A DNA stretch of 64,000 nucleotides from Amoebidium appalachense (lineage: Eukaryota > Ichthyosporea). The notes under the pieces are model-generated. The model ran no database searches and was not told the origin of the DNA. It worked only from the letters and a program-made list of their open reading frames with translations. The translations under genes and the position numbers were made by a program. Positions within the stretch are counted from its first letter, which is position 1; the number at the start of each line of letters is the position of its first letter. This document shows, one piece after another, positions 52,660 through 64,000 of the stretch. The stretch covers positions 12,090,001-12,154,000 of the forward strand of contig CAVNZM010000003.1 in NCBI GenBank assembly GCA_963693365.1, read 5' to 3'.

Positions 52660-55600
52660 GGAAATAGTACATGCTCTCATGTTTAACCACTAGCGCCATT
52701 TTGGCTACGAGGCAAACCGCAGTCAATTCTGCAATGAGAACCAACCACACACGAAACTTGGCTGTCTTTCTATGGACGATTTGTGTGGATTATATGGTAA
52801 CGAGGTTCAATGTACATTATTCTAACCGCCCGCACCTCGCCTTTCCTATCACAGAGCGCATATAGTTCCACCCAGCATTCATGCATATGCATTTCTTACT
52901 ATACGCAGCCACCCACACGAAGAAAAGGCAAATTCGAAACCAACCTGCTGGTCCTCTTCATAGGTGGTGTTGCCGTTGATGATGTCAGTCACGGGTGCCC
53001 CGGCAGATGCGTTTGCCCAGTCGTACGTGCCGACACTGGCCACACTTGCAACACTGACGGCAGCCTGTGCCGGCTCCACTACATGCTGCACCGTAGCCAC
53101 TTCGATCGATCGTGCCGAAACCTCCACCGCCTCTGCGGCCTTCCGCGCCTCCTCTTCTGCCGCCTTCCGTGCGGCTTCCTCCTCCGCCGCCTTTCTTGCC
53201 GCCTCCTCCTCCGCTGCCTTACGGGCAGCTTCCTCTTCCGCCGCCTTCCGTGCGGCTTCCTCTTCAGCAGCCTTCCGTGCGGCTTCCTCTTCCGCAGCCT
53301 TCTCAGCCGCCTTCCGTGCGGCTTCTTCTTCCGCAAGTTTCCGTGCAGCTTCCTCCTCTGCGGCCTTTCTGGCCGCCTCTTCTTCCGCCGCCTTCCGTGC
53401 GGCTTCCTCCGCCGCCGCCTTCCGTGCGGCTTCCTCTGCCGCCGCCTTCCGTGCGGCCTCTTCTTCCGCCACCTTCCGTGCGGCCTCTTCTTCCGCCACC
53501 TTCCGTGCGACCTCCTCTTCCGCTGCCTTCCGTGCGGCTTCTTCTTCCGCTGCCTTCCGAGCAGCCTCTTCCTCTGCAAGTTTCCGTGCTGCTTCCTCCT
53601 CTGCGGCCTTTCTTGCCGCCTCCTCTTCCGCGGCCTTCCGTGCAGCCTCAGCCGCTTTGCGAGCCACTGCTTCAGCTGCTTTGCGCTCTGCCTCTTCCTT
53701 CTTCTTCCGTGCCTGTTCTTCCTTTTTCCTCTCCTCCTCCTCCTTCTTTCGCTTTTCCTCCTCCTCCTTTAGGCGGGCTTCCTCCTCCTTTCTCTTCCTC
53801 TCCTCCTCCTCCCTCTTCTTCTTCTCAGCCTCCTCCTTCTTCCTTCTAATCTCCTCCTCCTTCTGCCTCTTTGCCTCCTCTTCCTGCCTGCGCCTTTCCT
53901 CTTCCTCTCGCTTCTTCTTTTCCTCCTCCCTTTTCTTCTCCCTCTCTATCCTTGCGTGCTCCTTTTCCAGTGCCTTAAGCTCCTTAACACGTTCTTCCTC
54001 CTCTGCCTTTTTCTTTGCCTCCTCAGCCCTCTTTTCCTTCTCCCTCTTAGCTTGCTCTTCCTCCTCCTGTTGTTTGCGTTTGCGTTCCTCCTTTTCCTGC
54101 AGCCGCTTTTCCTCCTCAGCCTTTCTGGCCAATCGCTGTGCCTCCTTCTCAGCCCGCTCTTGTTCACGCCGGAGTCTGCAGAGACGTTTCTTAGCATGTA
54201 TTCTCCATCCTTAAATGACGGCGTGGAACCCAACCCCCCCCCCCTCTCCCCCGTTTCTCCCGCCCCCCCCCCCCCCCCCCCAACCACCACCACCATACGC
54301 CCCCATCCCCCCCCCCCCCCAAAAAAAAAAAAAAAAGGGAAAAAAAAAAAATTGTTCCCCGCCAACATACACACCCACATCAAGAAAAGAATATCCCGGT
54401 TACTTACAGTCCACCATAATTCTCAAACCAGGCCATGGGGCTTAGCTGTGTCCAAAGGTAGAGGATGGACGAGCAAAAACCGAGGAGTCAAATAGTAACA
54501 TGCATAGACACTCTCTTAACCCCCTCCATACCCCCCCCTCCCCCCAAACACACACACACACGCACCCCACCCCCCATCATCACCCCAGAAAAAAAAACAA
54601 AAAAAAACACCGAAATTCACATCAATATCTGGTCGATTTGCCTGCCCCCTACACACCCCTTGTACCCCTCACCCCTCCTGAAAGCGTGTGTGGGTGCCTG
54701 CGTTTGGGAGGGACAGAGGGGGGGGGGGGGGGGGGGGGGGGGTCTGTATGTGTGCATTTCGGTGTGTACAGGAAAAACAAACGCACACATCTAATCACAC
54801 TTGCCTGTAACTGCTTCCCGATTGCTTTAGCAGGGGGGACGGTGGGGACGGTAAGCTAACTTCAGAGCAAACTGGCTTATTTGCCTCCCATAACCCAATA
54901 CAGCAACCACCACACAACATACCTCAGTTCTTCCTCATGGGCCTTGATCTGTGCCTCCAGTTCAGCCTTCTTCTGTGCAGCCTCCTTCTCAGCACGTTCC
55001 TGTTCCCTGCACCACACCAAGCACACATTAGAGCAGAATCTAAATACCGGAACGGTTGACTAAGGTAGTCCAAACCAGGCAGGCATATCCAAGCACACGC
55101 AACAAGCAGGCTCAAAACTGAACTGAACTGGCAGTCCCTCATGTCAAGAATCACAATTTACGGCAGAGCAAAAACGCAAAATCAGGCTCAAGCTCTTACC
55201 TGCGCAGCTCTTCCTCTGGGTCGGTCTCGCCGGCTGCCTTGTGCTTTCTCTTCTTCAGGGACTTGTTGGAGTGGGCAGGTGACTCAGCATGGCTGACGCT
55301 TGAGTCTTCTTGCTTCACGGTGATTTTCCGTGTCTTGGGCGCTGCCTTGACCTTGGGAGCCGGCTGAAGGAACACGATTGCTTAGTTCCACCTGGTCTAA
55401 CCAAAGGGCTGAGATTTTCAATCTCTAACCCAGATGCAGACGTCCAACAAAACATCATCTCTCACGAACACACACACCAAACATCAAGACAGCCGTGACA
55501 GCTACAACGGAAACACAGCCACAAAATCCAAGCAATCTGATGTCAAACAGGTTCACAGAACACCTATCAGTTCAGTTAGGAGAACATGGATACCTTTGTG

Positions 55601-55930
55601 GAGCCGCCGAAGATGAAGTAGGCCACACCAAACAAGACAAGGGTGATGATCCCCAACAGGCCGTATACCACGCCGAGGCTCTGGAAACGGGAGACGACTG
55701 TGTGAGTGAAATCGGCACATAAACAACTTTACAGAAGACAAAAACAACAGGCCTACGAAAAGAATTCAGTGCTGGCAGCCACAAACCACAGCAGCTTCAT
55801 GGAAGACACTTCACCCAAAAAGATCAAGAGAGGGGGGCGGGCTGCTATTAGTCACCAAAAAGCTATGTATGCCATAGCTAGCAGCCGCATTCCTCTTGAA
55901 ACTTACCGTGTCGAACCCCGGGCCCGCCAT
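48489..55930 (-). CDS. Membrane-anchored CBM20 (starch/glycogen-binding) protein with long charged helix, STBD1-like architecture, 924 aa
   Basis: Nine exons: 55930-55907, 55680-55594, 55363-55200, 55006-54923, 54175-52945, 51968-51062, 50222-50151, 49495-49403, 48601-48489. Every junction is AG/GT and every phase agrees, giving one 2775-bp ORF with no lesion. Residues 9-33 are a hydrophobic segment ([20 protein letters not shown]) followed by a strongly basic stretch, predicting a signal anchor with the bulk in the cytosol. Residues about 85-500 are an extremely charged helix, with E/K/R-rich sequence and about 19 copies of a nine-residue AARKAAEEE repeat. Residues 530-832 are acidic and Pro/Ala/Glu-rich with one more coiled coil. 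Residues 833-924 are a complete CBM20 domain. Vertebrate STBD1 has the same N-anchor/C-CBM20 plan and tethers glycogen to membranes; homology beyond the CBM20 is not shown, so the role is inference. Confidence 0.92.
50682..50830 (-). mobile_element. Dispersed repeat family 1 copy in an intron of the CBM20 gene
   Basis: TTTTGAATGCGTCAAAAAGT starts after G-rich sequence. The copy extends through AAGCAGAGCCCATCCTCAGG to CATCCACAGTACCCGAGTTT, more complete than the 25775 copy of the same subtype. Confidence 0.8.
52067..52530 (-). mobile_element. Cluster of four family 1 copies of differing age
   Basis: Within one intron of the CBM20 gene lie a diverged copy at 52067-52180, a clean copy at 52201-52298 (TTTTGAATGCGTCAAAAAGT), and two more diverged copies at about 52324-52410 and 52430-52530. 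They are recognised by the conserved spacing of ACGATGCAGA, GCAAGCCATAC and AGAGTATGCAT-like words. Each begins next to a G-rich run on the same side. Confidence 0.65.
52945..54175 (-). CDS. Large exon encoding the charged helix and AARKAAEEE repeat
   Basis: Encodes about 410 residues. The first half has dense alternation of E and K/R with few hydrophobics ([15 protein letters not shown]), the pattern of a stable single alpha-helix rather than a heptad coiled coil. The second half (about 53110-53650) is a minisatellite-like array of a 27-bp unit encoding AARKAAEEE with variants (LAEEE, VAEEE, AAAEE). At 0.15 nm per residue the whole would span roughly 50 nm if helical. The exon ends TTYEEDQQ before donor GTTGGT. 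Confidence 0.88.
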
Positions 55931-57059
55931 CTTCAAACAAGTCCAAGCGCCAAAGCGGAAAAACAAAGACCGACCGATGGAGTGTAAATTTGAAACAGCT
56001 GACTGAGGAAACAGAGGGCTCGAGGGAGAGAGAAAAATTCAAAACGAAGAATTTCTGTACACGAATTCCCGATCATAGAACACAGACCGGCTTCTCTACT
56101 ACATGACTATTCACCAATAGTAGGGCGCTTTTTGAGATGGAGCAAGTACTGATGGTTAGAGATAAGCATTTTTATACAATCAGCTAAGGTTCAAAAATAG
56201 TTGCGTTGCCGGGCTCCCCCGCATTCAAGAGTTGATGGCGCACTTTCCTTTTTTATGTTTGGCCTCCGCCAATCACAAACGGCCGATATCTGTTTCTAGG
56301 TGGCAGCCAATCACATAAGACCGGGCATTTTCAAAGTTCAGTGGTTTGAGTTTTTTCATAAAACGATCGAGTCAGAAACTGGACTCGGCATGGAACGTAG
56401 CATGCTACGATGCAAGGAGACATGCTAACGAATCAGCAACGATGGGTTCACTCATAACCAAAAACCGAAAACAATTTTCAAAAGACCCGCCGTGTTAGCC
56501 CTTCTTGCTGGATTCGAAAAAAGCCTGAATGTTCAAGGCCTTATGTTTCACGGGTGGCCCCAAGGTGGGATCTTGTAAGGATGTGGGCTGGGTTTGAAGG
56601 AGTGAGGAACTACATCCCCAATGCTCCTGTTTACTCATTCCATTCAATATATAAACGGGAGTGCGCATCCCTAATTCAAAAAAGGCGTGCAGTAAACCAC
56701 CGCTCTCACTACCATGCAGCTCCTTTTTTTCGACACCCCATCATCACTCCCTCCTGGCGTGCTGGGACCCTCCGGAGGAGGAGGGGAGAGGCGGAGGATG
56801 GGGAAGAGGAGGGAAAGGGGCGGTTTGGCCCCATATCCACTACCCTAGAACAATCGAACGTAGGAGCAACATTGACAAGCATACACACAGGTAGTGCATG
56901 CATTTATGCACACACACCAACGCCATGAGTGCAAACCGTTGATACCGTGGTACTTAGGTAGCTTCCCGTTTGCACATCTGCTCAACCTGACACACATGCA
57001 CACCGTGGCAGAAAAACACTCGCTGTGGCACGCACACACACGGACACGCATACACAGTG

Positions 57060-57128
<69 letters not shown>

Positions 57129-57300
57129 GGCACGACTGCACCTACACAGTGATATGCACGCATGCACGTACGAACACTTGCACGTGCACCTGAGACCTAC
57201 ACACAGCACAAGTACATTTTTACACACATACCTGTTTGTAATCACATACCCTTAGAGTCAGACTACAAAACGTGACGTTCGCTCTGTTGAATTGACACTT
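55931..57300. promoter_or_regulatory. Upstream region of the CBM20 gene
   Basis: Two CCAAT boxes lie at 56269-56273 and 56307-56311 (ATTGG on the gene strand), about 340-380 bp upstream of the ATG, in otherwise unique sequence. No TATA box is obvious. Farther up, 57061-57126 is a (CA)n array. Confidence 0.4.
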
Positions 57301-57319
57301 GGGTATTTTTGAATTTGAA

Positions 57320-57530
57320 ATAGGTGGGTGGGGAGTATTGAATATCCCCGTCCCCCATGGCGAGAGTCGAAGCCCATGCTTTTGTGGAGGCATAGGAACC
57401 CCCCTGATGATGGGCTCTGTTCAAGTGTCTTCTGCCTGCAGGCTTCTTATTTTGTAACATTTTTGTTGTTGCTCTTTGTTGTCTCCTCCATATTTCCAAC
57501 CCTCTAACGCATACATCACCCCCTCCCCCA
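57320..57530 (+). mobile_element. Dispersed repeat family 2 copy in opposite orientation
   Basis: The plus strand reads AGTCGAAGCCCATGCTTTTG, then GATGATGGGCTCTGTTCAAG, TGTTGTTGCTCTTTGTTGTC and CTCTAACGCATACATCACCC, the reverse complement of 25472-25680. Here the C-rich tract follows on the plus strand (57525-57580), so the C tract stays at the same end of the element when orientation flips. Confidence 0.8.
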
Positions 57531-57682
57531 ACTTCCCCCCTCCCCCCGCGCACCCCCTCCCCCCCCCCCCCCCTCCCTTCCCCAAGGTAGCCGCGGGGGG
57601 GGGGGGGGGGGGGGGGGGGGAGGGGGGGGATGGGAGGGGCGAGGGACCTACCTGGGCAAGTGGGGTGGTGAGTCCCCCCCCT

Positions 57683-57723
<41 letters not shown>

Positions 57724-58300
57724 CCGCCGCCGCCGCCGCCGCCGCCGGCGGTGTGCCCGTGATCATGCCGCCAGACTCTCATTTCCACTCACCCAAGGTT
57801 GTAGTCGTTAATTTTTTTTTCCTTGTCTTTTTCATTTTTTTTTTTTTTTGAGAAACTGCTTCGGTTTTGGCCACTGATGCATATCCCCCACCAAAACACA
57901 CACACACACACACAAACTTCCCACCCCTTTGTGCTGGTGCCCTTCTTCTGCCGGATGCATACTCTTCATGTGGTCTTTGCAAAATCTTCTTTGTACAATT
58001 GTCCACGGCAAATGTGTACTACCAATATGCTCTATAACATTTCCTAACGACCCCCCCCCCCCCCCCCCCTCCCCCCCCCCCCCCCCCCCCCCGGCCCCCA
58101 CCTGTCTCAAATCATTCCCCATTCCCCCCCCCCCCCCCCCCCCCCAACCCGCCTCCTCCCTCTGAGTCACCCTGCTCATGATCATTTACACACATCGTGA
58201 TGTATATACATAGATAATATGAGATATATATATATATCATATATCGTTTGATATATATATTACTATGATGCATGTGCACACGTGCATGCACGTGTACACG

Positions 58301-58345
<45 letters not shown>

Positions 58346-58770
58346 ACGTGCAACGGCCAACTATTTCCAAATTATAAATTATTGGGGCCAAGGTTATCGT
58401 GCACACCGTGCAGTGTCCGTGTGCGTATCTGTGTGGCGGGGAATGAATGTGTGTGGTGTGGTTTGTGTATCTGCATGTTCATGCGTATGTCGGGTGCTCA
58501 TCGCTGGTCGAAGTTTGTGCACCACGTGTGTGTGCGTGGTACATGCATGTGCAGGACGTGTCCATTACATAGATGCGAAAGTGTGTGCGCGGTGGGGCGA
58601 CTGGAGACGAGTGCGAGAGAGGGGGGGGGGGGGGGAGGGAGACAGGGGCCCGGGAGGGCGGGGGCGGCGGCGGGGGGGGGGGGGGGGGGGGGGGTAGAAT
58701 GACGACCGTACGGCATATAGATTGAGTTTCAGGTGATCAAGGACTCCTATAAGTTAGCCCCCAGTGTTTA
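57531..58770. other. Homopolymer and CA-rich intergenic region
   Basis: C tracts (57683-57722, 58050-58091, 58124-58145), G tract 57597-57620, a CCG repeat 57722-57745, (CA)n 58309-58337 and an AT-rich ATATAT stretch 58200-58262. The segment 57780-57810 read on the minus strand has a good donor (CTTGG|GTGAGT) but no matching acceptor was found. Confidence 0.5.
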
Positions 58771-58771
58771 C

Positions 58772-59127
58772 TTTTCGAAAATGTATGCAAGGGGCTGCTA
58801 AACTATTGTACTACTGTGTGATCAGGTCACAGTATCTGATAGTCACATAATGGCAGGCTTTGGGTTGGGTCCGGCTAGGGGTGGTTGCCCCCCCCCCCTC
58901 CCCCCCTCCCCCCCCCCCGCCGCCCCTTCCCCCCCAAAGTTACCACTACCCCCCCCCATCCCCCCCCCTCCCCGTTTCAAAATCAAGAATCCCTTATCCT
59001 TGACACACACGTGCAACCGCATACAGTGACTGCAACAAGCTAGGGTCTGTCCCGCACATTGCTTACCCATGCGCCAGCTGCAGCCTGCTGTCCGCCGCTA
59101 TTTTTTGGCTATTGGGAAGGGAGCGGG

Positions 59128-59163
<36 letters not shown>

Positions 59164-59259
59164 TGATGTGTGTCGACAAGACACGTATCAGTTAACACAG
59201 GCAAGCAGGCACACTCCTCAAAAGCACAACCACATTTGCTTTTTATAAGTAGTCTGTGT

Positions 59260-59306
<47 letters not shown>

Positions 59307-59435
59307 GTGTGTGTGTGTGTTTGTGTGTGTGTGCGTGTGTGTTTGTGTGTGTACACATCTTGTGTGTGTGTGTGTGTGTGTCTGTCTGTTTATTTGTGTG
59401 TGTGCGTGTGTGTGTGTGTCACGGTGTGTGTATCA

Positions 59436-59478
<43 letters not shown>

Positions 59479-59542
59479 CACTGTATGTGTGTGTGTGTTG
59501 TGTGTGTATTTGTGTGAGGGAGGACAGGCGGAGGACGGACGA

Positions 59543-59573
<31 letters not shown>

Positions 59574-60704
59574 GTTATAAATTATCCTCTGTGTGACCCC
59601 AAGGCTTCGTTGCTTGCTATGTCAACAAATGGTGCCCTGTCAGTTGTCTTCTGCTCGATACCCCCGAACGAAAATACACATGTACATAATATGCGCATAT
59701 TTTGCTCTATTCTTCATGATGACCGCACACGAATGATACAAGAAAATGAAGATGAACCCCGTCTCCCTCCCCCCCTCCCCCCCTCTGCCGCCGAAGGGGG
59801 CGTTTGGATGATGGGGGCCTGGGGTGACCCAACGGCAGGTGTGTGTGTGTGTGTGCGTGTGTTAGTGTGGGGGGGGGGGGGATGCTTCGTTTATTCTTGA
59901 ATCATCAGAACATCAACACATCTGGAAGCAGCACGTGGACAATGAAGAGGACTCTAGGATGTCAAGTCAATGCCACCCCCTGCCCCACCCTCCCACCCAC
60001 CAAAAAAAAAAAAAAAAAAAAAAAGATGAACGGGGTAAGGAAGGAAAATAATGGTTCACCTCGCGGGGGAAATGTTTGGGGGGGAGGGGAGGGGGGGGGG
60101 GGGGGGGGGGGGAGAAGGGGGGGGGGGAGGGGGGAGGGGGGGGGGGGGGGGGAGGAGGGAGGGGGGTGGCTCTTGGGACCCAAAGAGACCGAGATTCTGC
60201 AAAAAGCCTGCAGTTCAACAAATTATTATTGGGGAAATGAAAAACAGACAAGGGCATACGTAGACTTGCAGAGAAGGGGGCAAGGGGTGGGAATGGCGGG
60301 GGAGGGTTGGAGGGGGGGGAGTGAACGTAGGGTTGGGGTTGTGTGTGTATGGGGAGGGGAGGGGGGAGGGGGGAGGGGGGGGTGGGAGGGGGGGGAAACA
60401 AACAAAGTACCCCGACGATTATGAATACCAGCCTTCAACTAGATGACTCCCACCGACAACATTTTGTTTTTTGTTTTCTAGAATTTCTTTTTCTTCCCCC
60501 CCTTCGTTTTTTAACACTTTTTTTTTTTTTTTTGAGGGGGGAAGGGGGGGGGGGGGGGGGGGGGGGGGGGGAGGGGGGGGGGAAAGGGGGCGCAGTGTGT
60601 ATGTAGTGTATGATTGTGGACCCACCTCTATACATCCCTTCAATCGGCAAAAAGCAACTTGCAGCATGGTAGGCTCTAGCGGGATCAAACCCAAAGTCCA
60701 ACCA
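58772..60704 (-). CDS. Candidate exons of an unidentified minus-strand gene
   Basis: Short segments with AG/GT borders and mutually compatible phases: 60704-60626 (WLDFGFDPARAYHAASCFLP), 60207-60180 (FLQNLGLF), 59953-59912 (VLFIVHVLLPDVL), 59636-59598 (APFVDIASNEALG), 59097-59067 (GGQQAAAGAW) and 58794-58772 (PLAYIFE). Read together they look protein-like and partly hydrophobic, but no family is recognised. With pieces this short, chance is a real alternative for all but the first. Confidence 0.25.
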
Positions 60705-62470
<1,766 letters not shown>

Positions 62471-62630
62471 ACACGCAACGTCACCGCGCGCCTTTCTTTT
62501 TACGCAACGTCTTGCCACGCCTTTTCGTGCCCACGTCACGTGTGTGTTTTTGATCTGTTCGTTGCGTTTGTTCAACCGTTGCAACCGAGTCGGATACACC
62601 GACTTACACAGACTTTTCCTATTGGTTTAC

Positions 62631-62813
62631 CGCACTTTACTCTACCACAATATGATTGGATCAAGTTGGAAAACTAAATTCATACTACGGTGTGATTGGC
62701 ACAGTAACTAACCTAAATTAATGAAGTGCTTTTTGTTGCAAGTGTGGTGATTGGTCGGTTTCTTGTTGAGTACGAGAGCGCCAATCAATAAGCGGCTACT
62801 AAAGGGAGCCAAT
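62631..62813 (+). promoter_or_regulatory. Cluster of six CCAAT/ATTGG boxes upstream of the cyclin gene
   Basis: ATTGG at 62631, 62655, 62695 and 62750 and CCAAT at 62781 and 62809, six in 183 bp, about 540-720 bp upstream of the cyclin ATG. NF-Y/HAP-type factors bind this pentamer in eukaryotes. Spacing of 24-59 bp is compatible with a promoter module, but no factor binding is demonstrated. Confidence 0.5.
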
Positions 62814-63350
62814 AGGAATAGCTTGGAATGTTTATCTTTGCATTCCTATCTTAGACGGCGTCCGTGCCCTAGCAGGGCGTGTTCACACGGGTTTATCGTG
62901 AGGAATTAACAATAACTGATCATGCGTCTAGCAAACATGTGTATGTAGAATTCAGTGTTATATATTCATGCCACTTAAAATGTTCATAATGAACGTCTGG
63001 AGGGCGAGCTTCCTACTCGACTTTTGGAGACCATGTGGGACTGCGGGACCCGCCAGCCCAGATCACTGTTGATCTGTGGATCAACACAAATATAATCGTA
63101 TATGGTTAATATCTGTTTAGCTTCTACGTTCATTGGCTTATTATCACGCAGAGTTCATGTCGGAAATCTATTGTGATCAGTTCCAGCCGCCCTCAGAGTC
63201 ATCATATAAGCCCTCGCGAGCATCTACAACCTTCTCCAGTCTACAATTTCTCTTTGCACGAAGGCAGCACCAGAGAATATTAACTAGCCTGCAAGTATAG
63301 GTATCGGCAATATAAAAACGTAATGCTAACGTAACTGCTATTGCAACAAA

Positions 63351-63641
63351 ATGTGCACATCAAACACAACACAAAACTCGTGCTCTTTTGGCACACAGCA
63401 GTGCCCGTACGGCCACCATGAAATCCCGTTGTGTGTATTTGTACGCGAGGTGTTGCGACGCGCAGAGGTGACGAAATCCGTGTTTCTTGTTAGTCTTATC
63501 TATTCATACCGAGTAAATGCAGCTATCCATGCTGGGGCACACAAGGACTACCCCAAGCTGCAGTGCCCGAGGTGTTTGTTTGTGGGCTGCTGTCTGCTGG
63601 CGTCTAAATATCTGGACGACGAGGTGTTCTTGAACTCACAG
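63351..63641 (+). CDS. PCL/Pho80-like cyclin, first exon (gene continues past the window)
   Basis: The ATG at 63351 opens 97 codons ending AAC TCA CAG|GTGTGT in phase 0. The product has the N-terminal cyclin fold of the Pho80/PCL group, which activate Pho85/CDK5-type kinases: IPLCVFVREVLRRAEV (helix 1), SVFLVSLIYSYRV (helix 2) and CPRCLFVGCCLLASKYLDDEVFLNSQ-type helix 3 with the characteristic ASKYLDD block. The N-terminal tail is short and Cys-containing. The open frame runs on to 63848, but the sequence after 63641 loses all cyclin resemblance, so a donor there is preferred. Downstream exons should encode the WA-containing helix 4 and were not found before the window ends. Confidence 0.75.
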
Positions 63642-64000
63642 GTGTGTATTTTTGCAGTTGTTTGTCCCAAGGAAAAAGGAGTGACATATTGTTGCGTGTT
63701 TTTGTGTGGGTTGATGCAATCATTTGCTTGCCCAGAATTTGCCTACATTAGTACTACAAACTACTCAAAGGGAAAACGAATGACGAGTAGAACTCGGTGT
63801 TATCCAAGCTTAAACCGTTTTCTTACATTCATACTAACATGGGAATGAGGAATTTCTCTTGTGACCCATACACATCCTTCACACATTTACACACACACAC
63901 ATACTCCCAATCTGCTTGGCTCTAATCAAAGGAAACATTTCGGACACAGAAACTAGAATTTTATTCACCCCACACTGCCCCTTCCCCCCTCGTGTCTTGG
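63642..64000 (+). other. Probable first intron of the cyclin gene
   Basis: Starts GTGTGTATTTTTGCAG; the AG only 16 bases in is too near to be an acceptor. The rest shows no cyclin-like segment in any frame. Confidence 0.45.

Noticed and set aside
52964-54214. 416-residue Ser/Ala/Phe-rich plus-strand frame
   Set aside because: It is the antisense shadow of the charged-helix exon of the CBM20 gene, whose frame is confirmed by splice phases.
63642-63848. Cyclin continuing without an intron to 63848
   Set aside because: Residues after NSQ lose all cyclin similarity and a GTGTGT donor sits exactly at the break.

Overview
This window is nuclear DNA from a eukaryote, very likely a unicellular one. 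The genes have many GT-AG introns, introns make up most of their length, and they encode families typical of opisthokonts and their relatives: a C1-RasGEF signalling protein, a membrane-anchored CBM20 protein, a KCTD-type BTB/WD40 protein, an F-box/LRR protein and a PCL-type cyclin. A unicellular holozoan such as an ichthyosporean would fit, but this is inference and nothing in the sequence fixes the species. Unusual features are dozens of G or C homopolymers of 20-60 bases, long (CA)n/(GT)n arrays and abundant mobile DNA.

Layout. 1-15.4 kb is a nest of mobile elements. An APE-type LINE (end of ORF1, then ORF2) is split by a 9.2 kb insertion with 31-bp perfect terminal inverted repeats (2470-11663). 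Removing the insertion rejoins ORF2 in frame (1067 aa). Inside the insertion are AT-rich subterminal repeats, an 11-monomer satellite of about 185 bp with trimeric higher-order structure, microsatellites and an inverted LINE 3' end. A third LINE 3' end (13.3-14.9 kb) is split by a 1 kb TIR element with Tourist/Harbinger-like ends. 15.85-19.13 kb (+) is a coiled-coil/KCTD-BTB/WD40 gene with one frameshift. 20.46-39.34 kb (-) is a 22-exon C1-RasGEF gene, phase-consistent throughout (983 aa). 41.37-43.74 kb (+) is an F-box/LRR pseudogene with four lesions. 48.49-55.93 kb (-) is an intact 9-exon gene (924 aa): N-terminal transmembrane anchor, very long charged helix, C-terminal starch/glycogen-binding CBM20, an architecture like vertebrate STBD1. 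58.8-60.7 kb (-) holds weak candidate exons. 63.35 kb (+) is the first exon of a PCL/Pho80-like cyclin.

Across the introns of the two long minus-strand genes lie at least 13 copies of a dispersed repeat. Each has a constant end abutting a C tract (on the sense strand) and a variably truncated other end. A second family behaves the same way and has one copy in the opposite orientation. The simplest reading is retroposons whose 3' tail is poly(C), sometimes followed by poly(A). This and the STBD1-like gene are the two most interesting observations. The genes do not form an operon or pathway; the RasGEF and cyclin are regulatory and the CBM20 protein concerns glycogen or starch.
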